Under the pieces are notes generated by a model that worked only from the letters and a program-made list of their open reading frames with translations, did no database searches and was not told the DNA's origin. From Bacteroidales bacterium UBA1733 (GTDB taxonomy: Bacteria; Bacteroidota; Bacteroidia; Bacteroidales; UBA3663): a stretch of DNA of 9,688 bases. Each line of letters starts with the position of its first letter. The stretch's first letter is position 1. The position numbers were made by a program, and so were the translations under genes. Where the stretch lies: positions 5,616 to 15,303 of the forward strand of contig DCIF01000072.1 in assembly GCA_002315795.1 (NCBI GenBank), given 5' to 3'. Below, one piece after another: positions 1 through 6,355 of this stretch.

Positions 1-59
1 CTTCACGCTCAGAAGAACTGATGCAACAAGATCATGAAAATAAGACCACAGAATCATGA
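1..59 (+). CDS. ftsH: C-terminal end of upstream gene, probably FtsH (partial)
   Basis: An open frame enters from the left edge (first whole codon at position 3) and ends with TGA at 57-59. Its last 18 residues are polar and charged and begin SRSEELMQQ. This resembles the extreme C-terminus of Bacteroidales FtsH, the membrane-bound ATP-dependent zinc protease, which from memory often ends near a 'KRPW-SRSEE' segment. The stop overlaps the cdsA start in an ATGA arrangement, so the two are very probably co-transcribed and translationally coupled, and ftsH followed by cdsA is a gene order I associate with this group. All catalytic domains lie outside the window, so the name rests on a short tail plus context. 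The frame itself is well supported; the identity is moderate. Confidence 0.6.
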   Translation, partial: SRSEELMQQDHENKTTES

Positions 60-949
60 AATTAAGATCATTCCTACTTCGCACGGTCACAGCGCTGATT
101 TTGGTAGCTGTCATGCTAGCAGCAATCCTATGGGGTCCCTATTCTTTCGCTGCATTTTTTGCCATACTGACTTTCGGTATTCTTTGGGAATACTACCATC
201 TTGTTAATGGATTGGCAGAGATAGACATTTTCCGTCCTTTACACTGTTTTGGTGGCGCCCTGATCTTTATCTGTACCTTCTGTGTTTCTTCAAACCTGAC
301 AGGCAAATGGATTCTTCAGCTTTATGTGATCTATCTGATGGCAATGTTCATCAGCCGCCTGTATTCAAAGAAGAAGAATCCGATGCGAGAGTTGGCATAT
401 ATCCTCATGGGACAGATCTACATTGCCTATCCGATTTCAATGCTCTCTGCATTGGCTTTCCACACATTAGCCTTCCCATTAGGAGAAGTTCTTAAAGACT
501 ACAGTCCACTGTTTGTTCTTTCCCTCTTCTTCTTTATCTGGATCAATGACACCGGAGCTTATCTCACAGGCATGACTTTTGGCAGACATCGTCTTTTCCC
601 ACGCATCTCACCAAAGAAGAGCTGGGAAGGATTCTGGGGAGGACTGGTTTTTGCGATGCTGCTCGGATGGGTACTTTCATACGAAGTCGTCTGGAATTTC
701 CTGGGCATCAACCTGCACGAAGGACTTCGTCTCACCACCCTCGAATGGATCGGAATGGGCTTGATAGTGAGCGTTGCCTCGACCTTTGGCGATTTGATTG
801 AATCATTAGTAAAACGTGCTGTTGGCGTTAAGGATTCAGGCAATATACTTCCAGGCCATGGCGGTCTCTGGGACCGCTTCGACTCCCTTATCATGGCTGC
901 ACCTGCCATGTTAGGATATCTGGTATTTGTTACTTTGATACACCAATAA
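56..949 (+). CDS. cdsA: Phosphatidate cytidylyltransferase (CDP-diacylglycerol synthase)
   Basis: This integral inner-membrane enzyme converts phosphatidic acid and CTP to CDP-diacylglycerol and pyrophosphate, the branch-point precursor of bacterial phospholipids. The 297-residue protein is of normal family length. It is strongly hydrophobic, with membrane segments at about residues 8-26, 30-46, 64-80, 86-101, 118-140, 150-170, 194-210, 231-245 and 279-295. The CDS signature is intact at residues 250-276: S250, K253-R254, K259-D260, then PGHGG (266-270) and DRFD (273-276). Upstream conserved pieces are also present: WINDTGAY (162-169), with an acidic residue likely to bind metal, and SPKKSWEG (185-192). 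The ATG at 56 overlaps the stop of the preceding gene by 4 bases, which supports this start and suggests coupling. A weak hairpin follows the stop, and the next genes have their own promoter. Nothing looks truncated or altered. Confidence 0.96.
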   Translation: MKLRSFLLRTVTALILVAVMLAAILWGPYSFAAFFAILTFGILWEYYHLVNGLAEIDIFRPLHCFGGALIFICTFCVSSNLTGKWILQLYVIYLMAMFISRLYSKKKNPMRELAYILMGQIYIAYPISMLSALAFHTLAFPLGEVLKDYSPLFVLSLFFFIWINDTGAYLTGMTFGRHRLFPRISPKKSWEGFWGGLVFAMLLGWVLSYEVVWNFLGINLHEGLRLTTLEWIGMGLIVSVASTFGDLIESLVKRAVGVKDSGNILPGHGGLWDRFDSLIMAAPAMLGYLVFVTLIHQ

Positions 950-964
950 TTGCAACATTAGAAT

Positions 965-983
965 TAAGGAAACACCTTATTTT
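965..983 (+). terminator. Weak candidate terminator after cdsA
   Basis: Fifteen bases after the cdsA stop, TAAGG (965-969) can pair with CCTTA (975-979) across a 5-base AAACA loop, followed by TTTT (980-983). The stem is only 5 bp with two G-C pairs, so it would be a poor intrinsic terminator. It is listed because it is the only hairpin with a T run between cdsA and the next promoter. Confidence 0.3.
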
Positions 984-1032
984 ACCCTTAAATTTACTCA
1001 TTTTCGGCCCTATTGAAGAAAACAAAAGGAAA

Positions 1033-1082
1033 TGTAACACGCTTTCCGACAAATGTTACAAACCAAACAGAGAGATGTAACA
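1033..1082 (+). promoter_or_regulatory. Operator-like array of three phased TGTAACA/TGTTACA heptamers
   Basis: TGTAACA occurs at 1033-1039, its exact reverse complement TGTTACA at 1054-1060, and TGTAACA again at 1076-1082. Start-to-start distances are 21 and 22 bases, close to two helical turns, so all three would face the same side of the DNA. The last copy ends 6 bases before the -33 element of the promoter at 1089. Position, spacing and exact repetition suggest binding sites for a transcription factor, probably an activator given the upstream location. The regulator is unknown; I do not recognise the motif. Confidence 0.5.
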
Positions 1083-1088
1083 ACAAAA

Positions 1089-1120
1089 TTTGGTGGAATT
1101 CAATAAAAGCGCTACCTTTG
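1089..1120 (+). promoter_or_regulatory. Bacteroidetes-type housekeeping promoter
   Basis: TTTG at 1089-1092 and TACCTTTG at 1113-1120 match the Bacteroidetes primary sigma (sigma-ABfr) consensus of TTTG at -33 and TAnnTTTG at -7. The spacer is 20 bases, inside the usual range. Transcription should start near 1125-1130, giving an untranslated leader of about 140 bases ahead of the membrane-protein gene at 1267. It separates this operon from ftsH-cdsA. Confidence 0.8.
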
Positions 1121-1149
1121 CACCCGAAAAACAAAGAGTAAATAAGGAT

Positions 1150-1182
1150 ATGATAGTAAGCTTTAGACATGTGTGTGTTTAA
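1150..1182 (+). CDS. Possible 10-residue leader peptide (uORF)
   Basis: An ATG at 1150 opens a 10-codon frame (M-I-V-S-F-R-H-V-C-V) ending in TAA at 1180-1182. It lies about 25 bases after the predicted transcription start and is preceded by purine-rich DNA, including AAGGA at 1144-1148; that is closer to the ATG than an ideal Shine-Dalgarno site, but this group relies little on such sites. Its stop is 5 bases before the outer stem of the hairpin at 1188, so a ribosome on the last codons would touch that stem. This is the layout of leader-peptide attenuation. No run of one amino acid stands out, and a short ORF can arise by chance, so it is only a candidate. Confidence 0.35.
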   Translation: MIVSFRHVCV

Positions 1183-1187
1183 TTAGC

Positions 1188-1246
1188 GGCAGGCGTTACC
1201 TTAATTCGTCGTGACGACGCGTTTTTGTAACGTACTGCCATTTTTT
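1188..1246 (+). terminator. Three-tier hairpin with U tract in the operon leader (attenuator-like)
   Basis: GGCAG (1188-1192) pairs with CTGCC (1235-1239), CGTTAC (1194-1199) pairs with GTAACG (1227-1232), and CGTCG (1207-1211) pairs with CGACG (1215-1219) around a 3-base loop. This gives 16 base pairs in three stacked helices separated by a small G/TA bulge and a 7-by-7 AT-rich internal loop. Six T residues (1241-1246) follow the stem almost directly, as in an intrinsic terminator. It lies between a strong promoter and the gene at 1267, so it would either attenuate that operon or end a small RNA of about 120 nucleotides. I could not match it to a known riboswitch. Confidence 0.6.
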
Positions 1247-1266
1247 ATTCCTATTATTCTCGTACA

Positions 1267-2739
1267 ATGAAGAACAAAGCACATCTCTATTCTTTATTAT
1301 ATATAGTATTCGCGACAGTGCTTTTTGCAGCATTGTCTTTGTTGTTTTGTAGTCACACCTTCGCTTACATGGAGCATTGGCGCACATTCTACTATGACAC
1401 AAACTATATAGCAGAGCAAATGATGCACGCAGGAGGGTTATGCCGGTTGCTGGCAGATTATCTCTGTCAGTTCTTCGTCATTCCTCTGGCTGGAGTTCTG
1501 ATCAATGCGGTTCTATTAGCTCTTATCTGTTTTGAGATGAGCACCTATCTCGCACGTATTGCATGGAGCAACAGACTGAATATACTGGCTTTGCTACCTT
1601 CCATTGCTCTGCTGATTGCACAAACAGCAAACAATTACCAGTATGAGGAAACTGTAGGAATTTTCCTGATGCTCATCTGTCTGAATATCCGCCAAAAGAT
1701 CCAAGGCAAATATGTCCGCCGAATCTATTCTTTGCTGGCAACGTTCCTGTTATACTGGTTCGCTGGACCAATCTCCATGCTTTTTGCCCTGACTATCTTA
1801 GTGAGTCGCTTCTCCCCTTTTGCGTTCTTTCCCTTTGTAATTACATTCTTACTGGCAGGTATCAGTCTGCACTTGGGCACGCAAGGATCCCTTGAACAAT
1901 TGCTCACTCCTTGCGCCTATTATAATAATGCAGTACCCACCCATAAGGTTATTGCCTGGCTGCCATGGCTCCTGTGGCTCATCATCCTGTTGCTTGGATT
2001 AACCGTTCGCCATTTACGTATTCCTCTCTGGATAACACGCAACCTGACCTGGATTCAGATTATTGTAGTATTATTGTTCACAACAGTCGGATGCAGGACT
2101 TTCATTGATTCGAGAAACGAATTCTTCAAAGAACTGCAGGACCTCTGTCGAAATGAGGAGTGGGAAGAGACAATTCAGGAGTGCGATCAGCACGCAATGG
2201 ACAATCTGCTGTTCCTCAACTGCCGTAATTTAGCACTGGCAGAAACCGGGCTACTCACGAAACGGTTTAAGGAAGTACGAGGAGCCAAACCTACGTATCT
2301 CATGGTGGAAGACATAACATCAGCTTATATTAGCGCAATGGCCAGTGACATTTTTTATTCAATGGGATACTTTTCTCTGGCTCAGCTCACCGCATTTGAA
2401 ACGAATCAGCAGATGAATAATCTGTCTCCTCGTATGCTTCAGAGACTGGTCAAGACGAATCTGATTTATGGTGAATATCGTGTAGCAGCCAAATATTTAG
2501 ACTGGTTAGAGAAGACTTGGTACTACAAGGATTGGGCAGCACGGTATCGTTCAATGCTGTACAATGATGCTGCCATCGAAGCAGATCCCGAGCTCGGCAA
2601 TAACCGTCGCTGTCTGCCAGCAGAAAGTTATCTCACTGGTTCAGTTGGCAAGGTTGAAGCACTGAAGCGTGTCGTTCAGCAGAATCCTGATCGTCAATCC
2701 TCTCAACAATATTTACAAGCTATCTATCAACTGCAATGA
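1267..2739 (+). CDS. Polytopic membrane protein with helical C-terminal domain (DUF6057-like)
   Basis: The function is unknown. The 490-residue protein has about eight membrane segments, near residues 8-30, 67-89, 104-120, 127-140, 154-180, 184-203, 228-247 and 262-279. A soluble, helix-rich region follows (about 280-490) with a TPR-like feel, for example helices around 299-333, 402-432 and 463-490; that is a visual impression, not a scored match. Architecture and Bacteroidetes context resemble the DUF6057 family, which I recall with fair but not full certainty. A loop at 30-66 rich in Tyr, Trp and His lies between the first two membrane segments. The ATG at 1267 follows an AT-rich leader with no clear Shine-Dalgarno site, normal for this phylum. 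The stop overlaps the start of the next gene by 4 bases, so the two are co-transcribed and probably work together. Expression should depend on the promoter at 1089 and the hairpin at 1188. Confidence 0.75.
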   Translation: MKNKAHLYSLLYIVFATVLFAALSLLFCSHTFAYMEHWRTFYYDTNYIAEQMMHAGGLCRLLADYLCQFFVIPLAGVLINAVLLALICFEMSTYLARIAWSNRLNILALLPSIALLIAQTANNYQYEETVGIFLMLICLNIRQKIQGKYVRRIYSLLATFLLYWFAGPISMLFALTILVSRFSPFAFFPFVITFLLAGISLHLGTQGSLEQLLTPCAYYNNAVPTHKVIAWLPWLLWLIILLLGLTVRHLRIPLWITRNLTWIQIIVVLLFTTVGCRTFIDSRNEFFKELQDLCRNEEWEETIQECDQHAMDNLLFLNCRNLALAETGLLTKRFKEVRGAKPTYLMVEDITSAYISAMASDIFYSMGYFSLAQLTAFETNQQMNNLSPRMLQRLVKTNLIYGEYRVAAKYLDWLEKTWYYKDWAARYRSMLYNDAAIEADPELGNNRRCLPAESYLTGSVGKVEALKRVVQQNPDRQSSQQYLQAIYQLQ

Positions 2740-4166
2740 AACATATCGTCACAACCATCGTATTTGCATTGCCCTTGATGACTGCATGCAGTCCAACCGT
2801 ACAGGAGGCCAAACCACTGTCAGAGGAGGCTCCTATTTTCCCTGATTACAAAGGAGTTACCCTTCCCTGTAACATCGCTCCTGTCCGCTTCGGATTGGCA
2901 GACAGTTGTGTTGTAGAAAAAGCCATTGCAGTATTTACTTCCGGCAAGCAGGAAGTCGTCATAGCATCGAACGGTCATTCTTTTGATATCAGCCAGAAGC
3001 AATGGCACGAGCTGGCAGCTGCCTCTAGCGAAATTTCTGTACGCATTCAGGTCAGGCAGCAGGATCAGTGGCTCAAATATGAACCATTCAAATTCATCAT
3101 CTCTCCAGATTCCATCGATTCTCATCTGGCATATCGTCTGATAGAACCAGGATATGAATACTGGAATGAAATGGGTATCTACCAGCGTGATCTCGAGAGT
3201 TTTGATGAGAAATCTATCATCAACAACAGACAGACTGACGAAGGATGCATCAACTGCCATTCCTTCCCACAGAACAATCCAGATAAGATGCTTATTCACC
3301 TGCGAAAGAAGTTCAGCGGCACCTATCTGGTCAGGGACGGAGAAACGGCTAAGCTGCCAACAGGCAAAGGTGATATACCGCCAACATTGGTCTATCCTTA
3401 TTGGCATCCCTCTGGCAGATATATTGCCTTCTCAACCAATCAGACGAAGCAGGTCTTCCATGCTTCAGACCGCAACAGGATTGAAGTATTCGACTTCTCT
3501 TCAGATATCTTAGTCTATGACATCGTGAACGAAAAGACCATTAAGTCAACTGTTACGGCTGGTGAAGGACATTTTGAGACTTTCCCTTCGTTTTCTCCAG
3601 ACGGAAAGACACTCTATTTTTGTACTGCCGACAGCCTTAAAATGCCCGATGGATATGAGCAGCTGAGATACTCGCTTTGTTCGACCTCCTTCGATGCGGA
3701 AACAGGAACCTTAGGGACAAGTGTTGACACGTTGTTCAATGCGAATCTGGAAGGAAAGAGTGTCTCATTTCCGCGCGTCTCTCCTGATGGTCAAAGACTG
3801 GTCTTCACCAGAGCATCCTATGGAACTTTCTCCATCTGGCATCGTGATGCCGACCTCTATGAACTGAACCTCAATACAGGCCAAATAAAGCCTCTGGAAT
3901 CGATCAATAGTGATGAGGTGGAGAGTTATCACTCCTGGAGCAGTAACGGCCGCTGGATGGTCTTCAGCAGCCGCCGCATGGATGGTCTTTATACGCGTCC
4001 TTTCATCACACACGTTGACCAGGATGGCAATTACAGCAAACCGTTCCCTGTTCCGCAAAAAGATGCTCATTTTTATCAACGACTGATGAAATCATATAAT
4101 ATACCTGAATTCATTAAAGGACCCGTTACGACAGGAACTACCAAGATACTTTCTGAAATTAAGTAA
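2736..4166 (+). CDS. TolB/PD40-like beta-propeller lipoprotein with a CXXCH haem-c motif
   Basis: The N-terminus is a lipoprotein signal: a hydrophobic stretch (4-16) then M-T-A-C with the acylated cysteine at 18. Residues 19-165 form a region of unknown fold. C171-I-N-C-H175 is a canonical CXXCH haem-c site at bases 3246-3260; M185 and H188 shortly after are possible distal ligands. From about 220 there are PD40/WD40-like blades with the S/HPDG-type turn: around 221-235, 283-299 (FSPDGKTLYF), 345-360 (VSPDGQRLVF) and 399-414 (WSSNGRWMVF). The 476-residue protein should sit in the periplasm or outer membrane as a lipid-anchored monohaem cytochrome-like propeller. Similar Bacteroidetes proteins are often labelled TolB-like or PD40 proteins. 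The start overlaps the preceding membrane-protein gene in ATGA, implying coupling. Its partner, substrate and true haem occupancy are unknown. A strong terminator follows 27 bases after the stop. Confidence 0.8.
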   Translation: MKHIVTTIVFALPLMTACSPTVQEAKPLSEEAPIFPDYKGVTLPCNIAPVRFGLADSCVVEKAIAVFTSGKQEVVIASNGHSFDISQKQWHELAAASSEISVRIQVRQQDQWLKYEPFKFIISPDSIDSHLAYRLIEPGYEYWNEMGIYQRDLESFDEKSIINNRQTDEGCINCHSFPQNNPDKMLIHLRKKFSGTYLVRDGETAKLPTGKGDIPPTLVYPYWHPSGRYIAFSTNQTKQVFHASDRNRIEVFDFSSDILVYDIVNEKTIKSTVTAGEGHFETFPSFSPDGKTLYFCTADSLKMPDGYEQLRYSLCSTSFDAETGTLGTSVDTLFNANLEGKSVSFPRVSPDGQRLVFTRASYGTFSIWHRDADLYELNLNTGQIKPLESINSDEVESYHSWSSNGRWMVFSSRRMDGLYTRPFITHVDQDGNYSKPFPVPQKDAHFYQRLMKSYNIPEFIKGPVTTGTTKILSEIK

Positions 4167-4193
4167 ATCGAAGAAAGGTTTCTCTATTTCTTT

Positions 4194-4238
4194 AAAACAT
4201 CAACACATCCGCGGATGTGTTGATGTTTTTCTTTTCCG
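4194..4238 (+). terminator. Strong intrinsic terminator of the DUF6057/propeller operon
   Basis: Bases 4194-4211 and 4212-4229 are a perfect 18-bp inverted repeat with no spacer, so the RNA would fold into a long stem with a tight CCGCGG-type tip. The stem carries the ACATC/GATGT core and runs into TTTTTCTTTT. It begins 27 bases after the stop of the propeller gene. On the opposite strand the T run is only four long, so activity there would be weaker. Confidence 0.9.
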
Positions 4239-4375
4239 AAAGGACTTCGCACTTTCATTTTGTCCTATAAAGGGCGCTTGATAGGACAAATAAAATCCAG
4301 AATATTCTATTCTGCAGCCTATAAAGGACTTTCCGCGAATGCAATGTCCGTTTCTATAGAAACAAAAGCGCATCG
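4239..4375. repeat. Gene-free spacer between facing terminators, with hairpin, palindrome and short repeats
   Basis: No ORF is convincing here. TTTGTCCTAT (4259-4268) and ATAGGACAAA (4281-4290) form a perfect 10-bp inverted repeat with a 12-base loop. The word CCTATAAAGG occurs at 4264-4273 and again at 4318-4327, and AGGACTT occurs at 4241 and 4326. GTTTCTATAGAAAC at 4350-4363 is a perfect 14-base palindrome. A 6-bp stem CAGAAT/ATTCTG is also present around 4298-4314. These may be remnants of a small repeat element, a backup terminator or an RNA-level structure. No function is claimed. Confidence 0.4.
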
Positions 4376-4412
4376 AAAAAAATATCCCTCAGAACCGAAG
4401 TCCTGAGGGATA
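4376..4412 (-). terminator. Intrinsic terminator of the susCD-like operon (minus strand)
   Basis: Read on the minus strand, TATCCCTCAG (from 4412) pairs with CTGAGGGATA (to 4383), a 10-bp stem with a 10-base loop, followed by seven T residues (the A run at 4376-4382 on the plus strand). It starts about 22 bases after the stop of the SusD-type gene. This closes the transcription unit, so nothing further downstream belongs to it. Confidence 0.88.
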
Positions 4413-4434
4413 GTAAATGATTTATTAAACCGGA

Positions 4435-6318
4435 TTAATAACCAGGGTTCTGCTTGAGAGCTGTATTCTTCATCAACTCGATAGCAGGAATTGGCATATC
4501 CATCTTGTTAACATCGAAGTCGAACTCACGCTTAGACCATGGATAGTGAGCATAATCGCTACCACCATTATCCTTTGGATAGTTGTAGTCAATGTGATCC
4601 TGGATATAACCAGACTTGATCATATCTGGACAGAGGCTCCACTCAGAGTTGAACTCCTTACGACGCTCCTCGTTAACAGCAACCTTCCAAACCTCAGAAG
4701 TGTGCTTGTAACCTACACGGTTAGCGGTGGCCTGAAGTGCGGTGTAATATGTCTTAGCATCTGGTACCTCAACAGTTGAAGTAAGCACTGGGAGTGGGTA
4801 AGCAGACAAAACAATAGACTTGCCATTGCCTGCAAGTACGTTGTTGTTGTGTGCAACATACTTGCTGTAGTCCTTACCTGGCTCGAGGTTACCCCAAGCA
4901 CGGTTACGAACCTCGTTAATAGCAGACCAGCCAGAACCCTCGTCACCAGTACGGAAGCAGCATTCTGCATAGTCAAGGAGAACGTTTGAATAACGCTTGC
5001 CATAGATGATGGTTGGAGACCACATCTGAGTACCCCATGAGTTACCGTCAGCATAAGCATTACGCCAGATCTTGGTGGTCCAGATAGCTGGAGCAAACTC
5101 ACCATTGGTGAAGTGGAACTGACGAGTCTTGGTACCTACCTCTGAACCCTCAGCATTGATGAATGGATTTACTACGATGCCATTAGCATCCTTGGTACCC
5201 AGTGAATCCTGGAGATATGGATGGAAGCCCCAAACAGATGCAGACTTCTCGATGCCATACTTAGCGAGCTGATCAGCAGGAATTGCGCCAGTAGCACAAG
5301 ATGCATCACGACGCTGGTCACCTGACTCATAGCATGAATACCACTCCCATGAAAGGTACTGAGAACCCCAGCCACCATTCTCAGGACAAGCGGTAAACCA
5401 CTTGAACATGTTAGGGTTACAGAAGGTGATGGTACGGTCACCACCCCAGCTGCTCCACTCATTACCCTCATCAGATACCATGGCCCATACACACTCCTCG
5501 TTCCAGAAGCCTGCTGGATCCCAGTTGGTAGCATAGTTAGAGGTCAGAGCATAAGTTCCGCTAGTGATGATCTCCTTCAAGACAACCTTAGCGTTGTTAT
5601 AGCAATCTGAAGCCTTATCAGGGCAGCGGTAAGCCTTCCACATGTATGCATCAGCCAGATAAGCACCTGCCATACCCTTCGTACAACGACCATACTGATC
5701 ATTGTAAGGTTTCCAGGCAAGCTTATTATAAGCGTCTGTGAGGTCAGCGATGATGAAGTCCCACATCTCCTCATAGGTATCAGCAGCTGCCTTTACAGGA
5801 GTATTGCTGAAGTCCTCGCCGGTAGCCAGCATTGGTACACGACCAAAGGTGGTAGCCAACCAAGAATAGAAGTATGCACGAAGAGCCTTAGCCTCACCTT
5901 CGCAAGTCTTCTTAACGGCAGCAGAGAGAGCAGTTGCCTCTTCAAGACCCTGAAGGTAGATATTGGCACGTGAGATAGCGGTGTATGCATGTGACCAGCC
6001 CTCACCGAGCTCACCTACGTTTGCATCCCAAGTCTGGTTAAGGAACTTAACGTCCCAACCGGTACACTGGGTATCCATAGTAGGGTGTGAACCAGTAAAG
6101 AGGTTTGGCTTGTATCCCCAGCTGTTGTCCTGTGAGCTGACATTGTTGTAGGCATAAATACCATTCAAGCCCATCAAAGCGTTGTCATCGTTCTCGTATT
6201 CAGACTCGATGGCGAGGATGTTATATTGTGTAGTAGAGAGGTAGTCATCATTGTTGCAAGAGGTCATCATGAGGCAACCCACACTAGCTACTGATAAAAA
6301 CTTTACAATATTTTTCAT
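4435..6318 (-). CDS. SusD/RagB-family nutrient-binding outer-membrane lipoprotein
   Basis: SusD-type proteins are surface lipoproteins that cap the SusC transporter and bind the nutrient, usually a glycan oligomer. The signal peptide ends M-T-S-C with the lipid-bearing cysteine at 21, followed by N-N-D-D, an acidic start suited to surface export. Family hallmarks are present in order: ISRANIYL (115-122), AKALRAYFYSWLATTFGRVP (143-162), the helical SVLLDYAE-like stretch (444-452) with EVRNRA (469-474), ERRKEF (551-556), and a terminal PIPAIELM plus KQNPGY ending at 627. At 627 residues it is longer than many family members. It is rich in tryptophan (27 by hand count, nine of them at 266-326) and has 13 cysteines besides C21. 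The ligand cannot be told from sequence. It starts 37 bases after the SusC stop, behind an A-rich stretch, and is followed by a terminator. Confidence 0.95.
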   Translation of the reverse strand: MKNIVKFLSVASVGCLMMTSCNNDDYLSTTQYNILAIESEYENDDNALMGLNGIYAYNNVSSQDNSWGYKPNLFTGSHPTMDTQCTGWDVKFLNQTWDANVGELGEGWSHAYTAISRANIYLQGLEEATALSAAVKKTCEGEAKALRAYFYSWLATTFGRVPMLATGEDFSNTPVKAAADTYEEMWDFIIADLTDAYNKLAWKPYNDQYGRCTKGMAGAYLADAYMWKAYRCPDKASDCYNNAKVVLKEIITSGTYALTSNYATNWDPAGFWNEECVWAMVSDEGNEWSSWGGDRTITFCNPNMFKWFTACPENGGWGSQYLSWEWYSCYESGDQRRDASCATGAIPADQLAKYGIEKSASVWGFHPYLQDSLGTKDANGIVVNPFINAEGSEVGTKTRQFHFTNGEFAPAIWTTKIWRNAYADGNSWGTQMWSPTIIYGKRYSNVLLDYAECCFRTGDEGSGWSAINEVRNRAWGNLEPGKDYSKYVAHNNNVLAGNGKSIVLSAYPLPVLTSTVEVPDAKTYYTALQATANRVGYKHTSEVWKVAVNEERRKEFNSEWSLCPDMIKSGYIQDHIDYNYPKDNGGSDYAHYPWSKREFDFDVNKMDMPIPAIELMKNTALKQNPGY

Positions 6319-6355
6319 AATGCGTTTTTTTTGTTTAGTACGGTTTGACCATCAA
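6319..6355 (-). promoter_or_regulatory. Short susC-susD spacer with A-rich translation start region
   Basis: Only 37 bases part the two genes. On the minus strand the spacer holds an almost pure A run (AAACAAAAAAAACG) ending 3 bases before the SusD ATG, and no Shine-Dalgarno sequence. A-rich upstream DNA is the usual translation-start context in this phylum. No promoter or terminator is seen, so the genes should form one transcript. Confidence 0.5.

Noticed and set aside
559..909. 116-codon minus-strand frame opposite cdsA
   Set aside because: It is antisense to the most conserved part of cdsA, including the signature; composition is that of a shadow frame.
1125..1266. Known riboswitch in the operon leader
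   Set aside because: I could not match the leader to conserved cores of common classes (TPP, cobalamin, SAM, FMN, preQ1). Only the hairpin with U tract and the possible uORF are supported.
1196..1402. 68-codon minus-strand frame over the leader and start of the membrane-protein gene
   Set aside because: It overlaps the hairpin and the start of a supported plus-strand gene, has no promoter seen on that strand and no recognisable content.
2820..3407. 195-codon open frame on the minus strand inside the propeller lipoprotein gene
   Set aside because: It lies wholly within a well-supported coding gene on the other strand, shows no recognisable domain and is explained by low stop density opposite that gene.
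4194..4229. Perfect 36-base palindrome as a recombination or operator site
   Set aside because: It lies just after a stop codon and runs into a T-rich tract, so an intrinsic terminator explains it fully.
4713..6014. Several minus-strand frames of 65-130 codons within the SusD-type gene (for example 4713-5105, 5172-5534, 5793-6014)
   Set aside because: They are alternative-frame readings of the same strand as SusD. The SusD frame carries all family motifs without a break, so these are shadows rather than frameshifted pieces.
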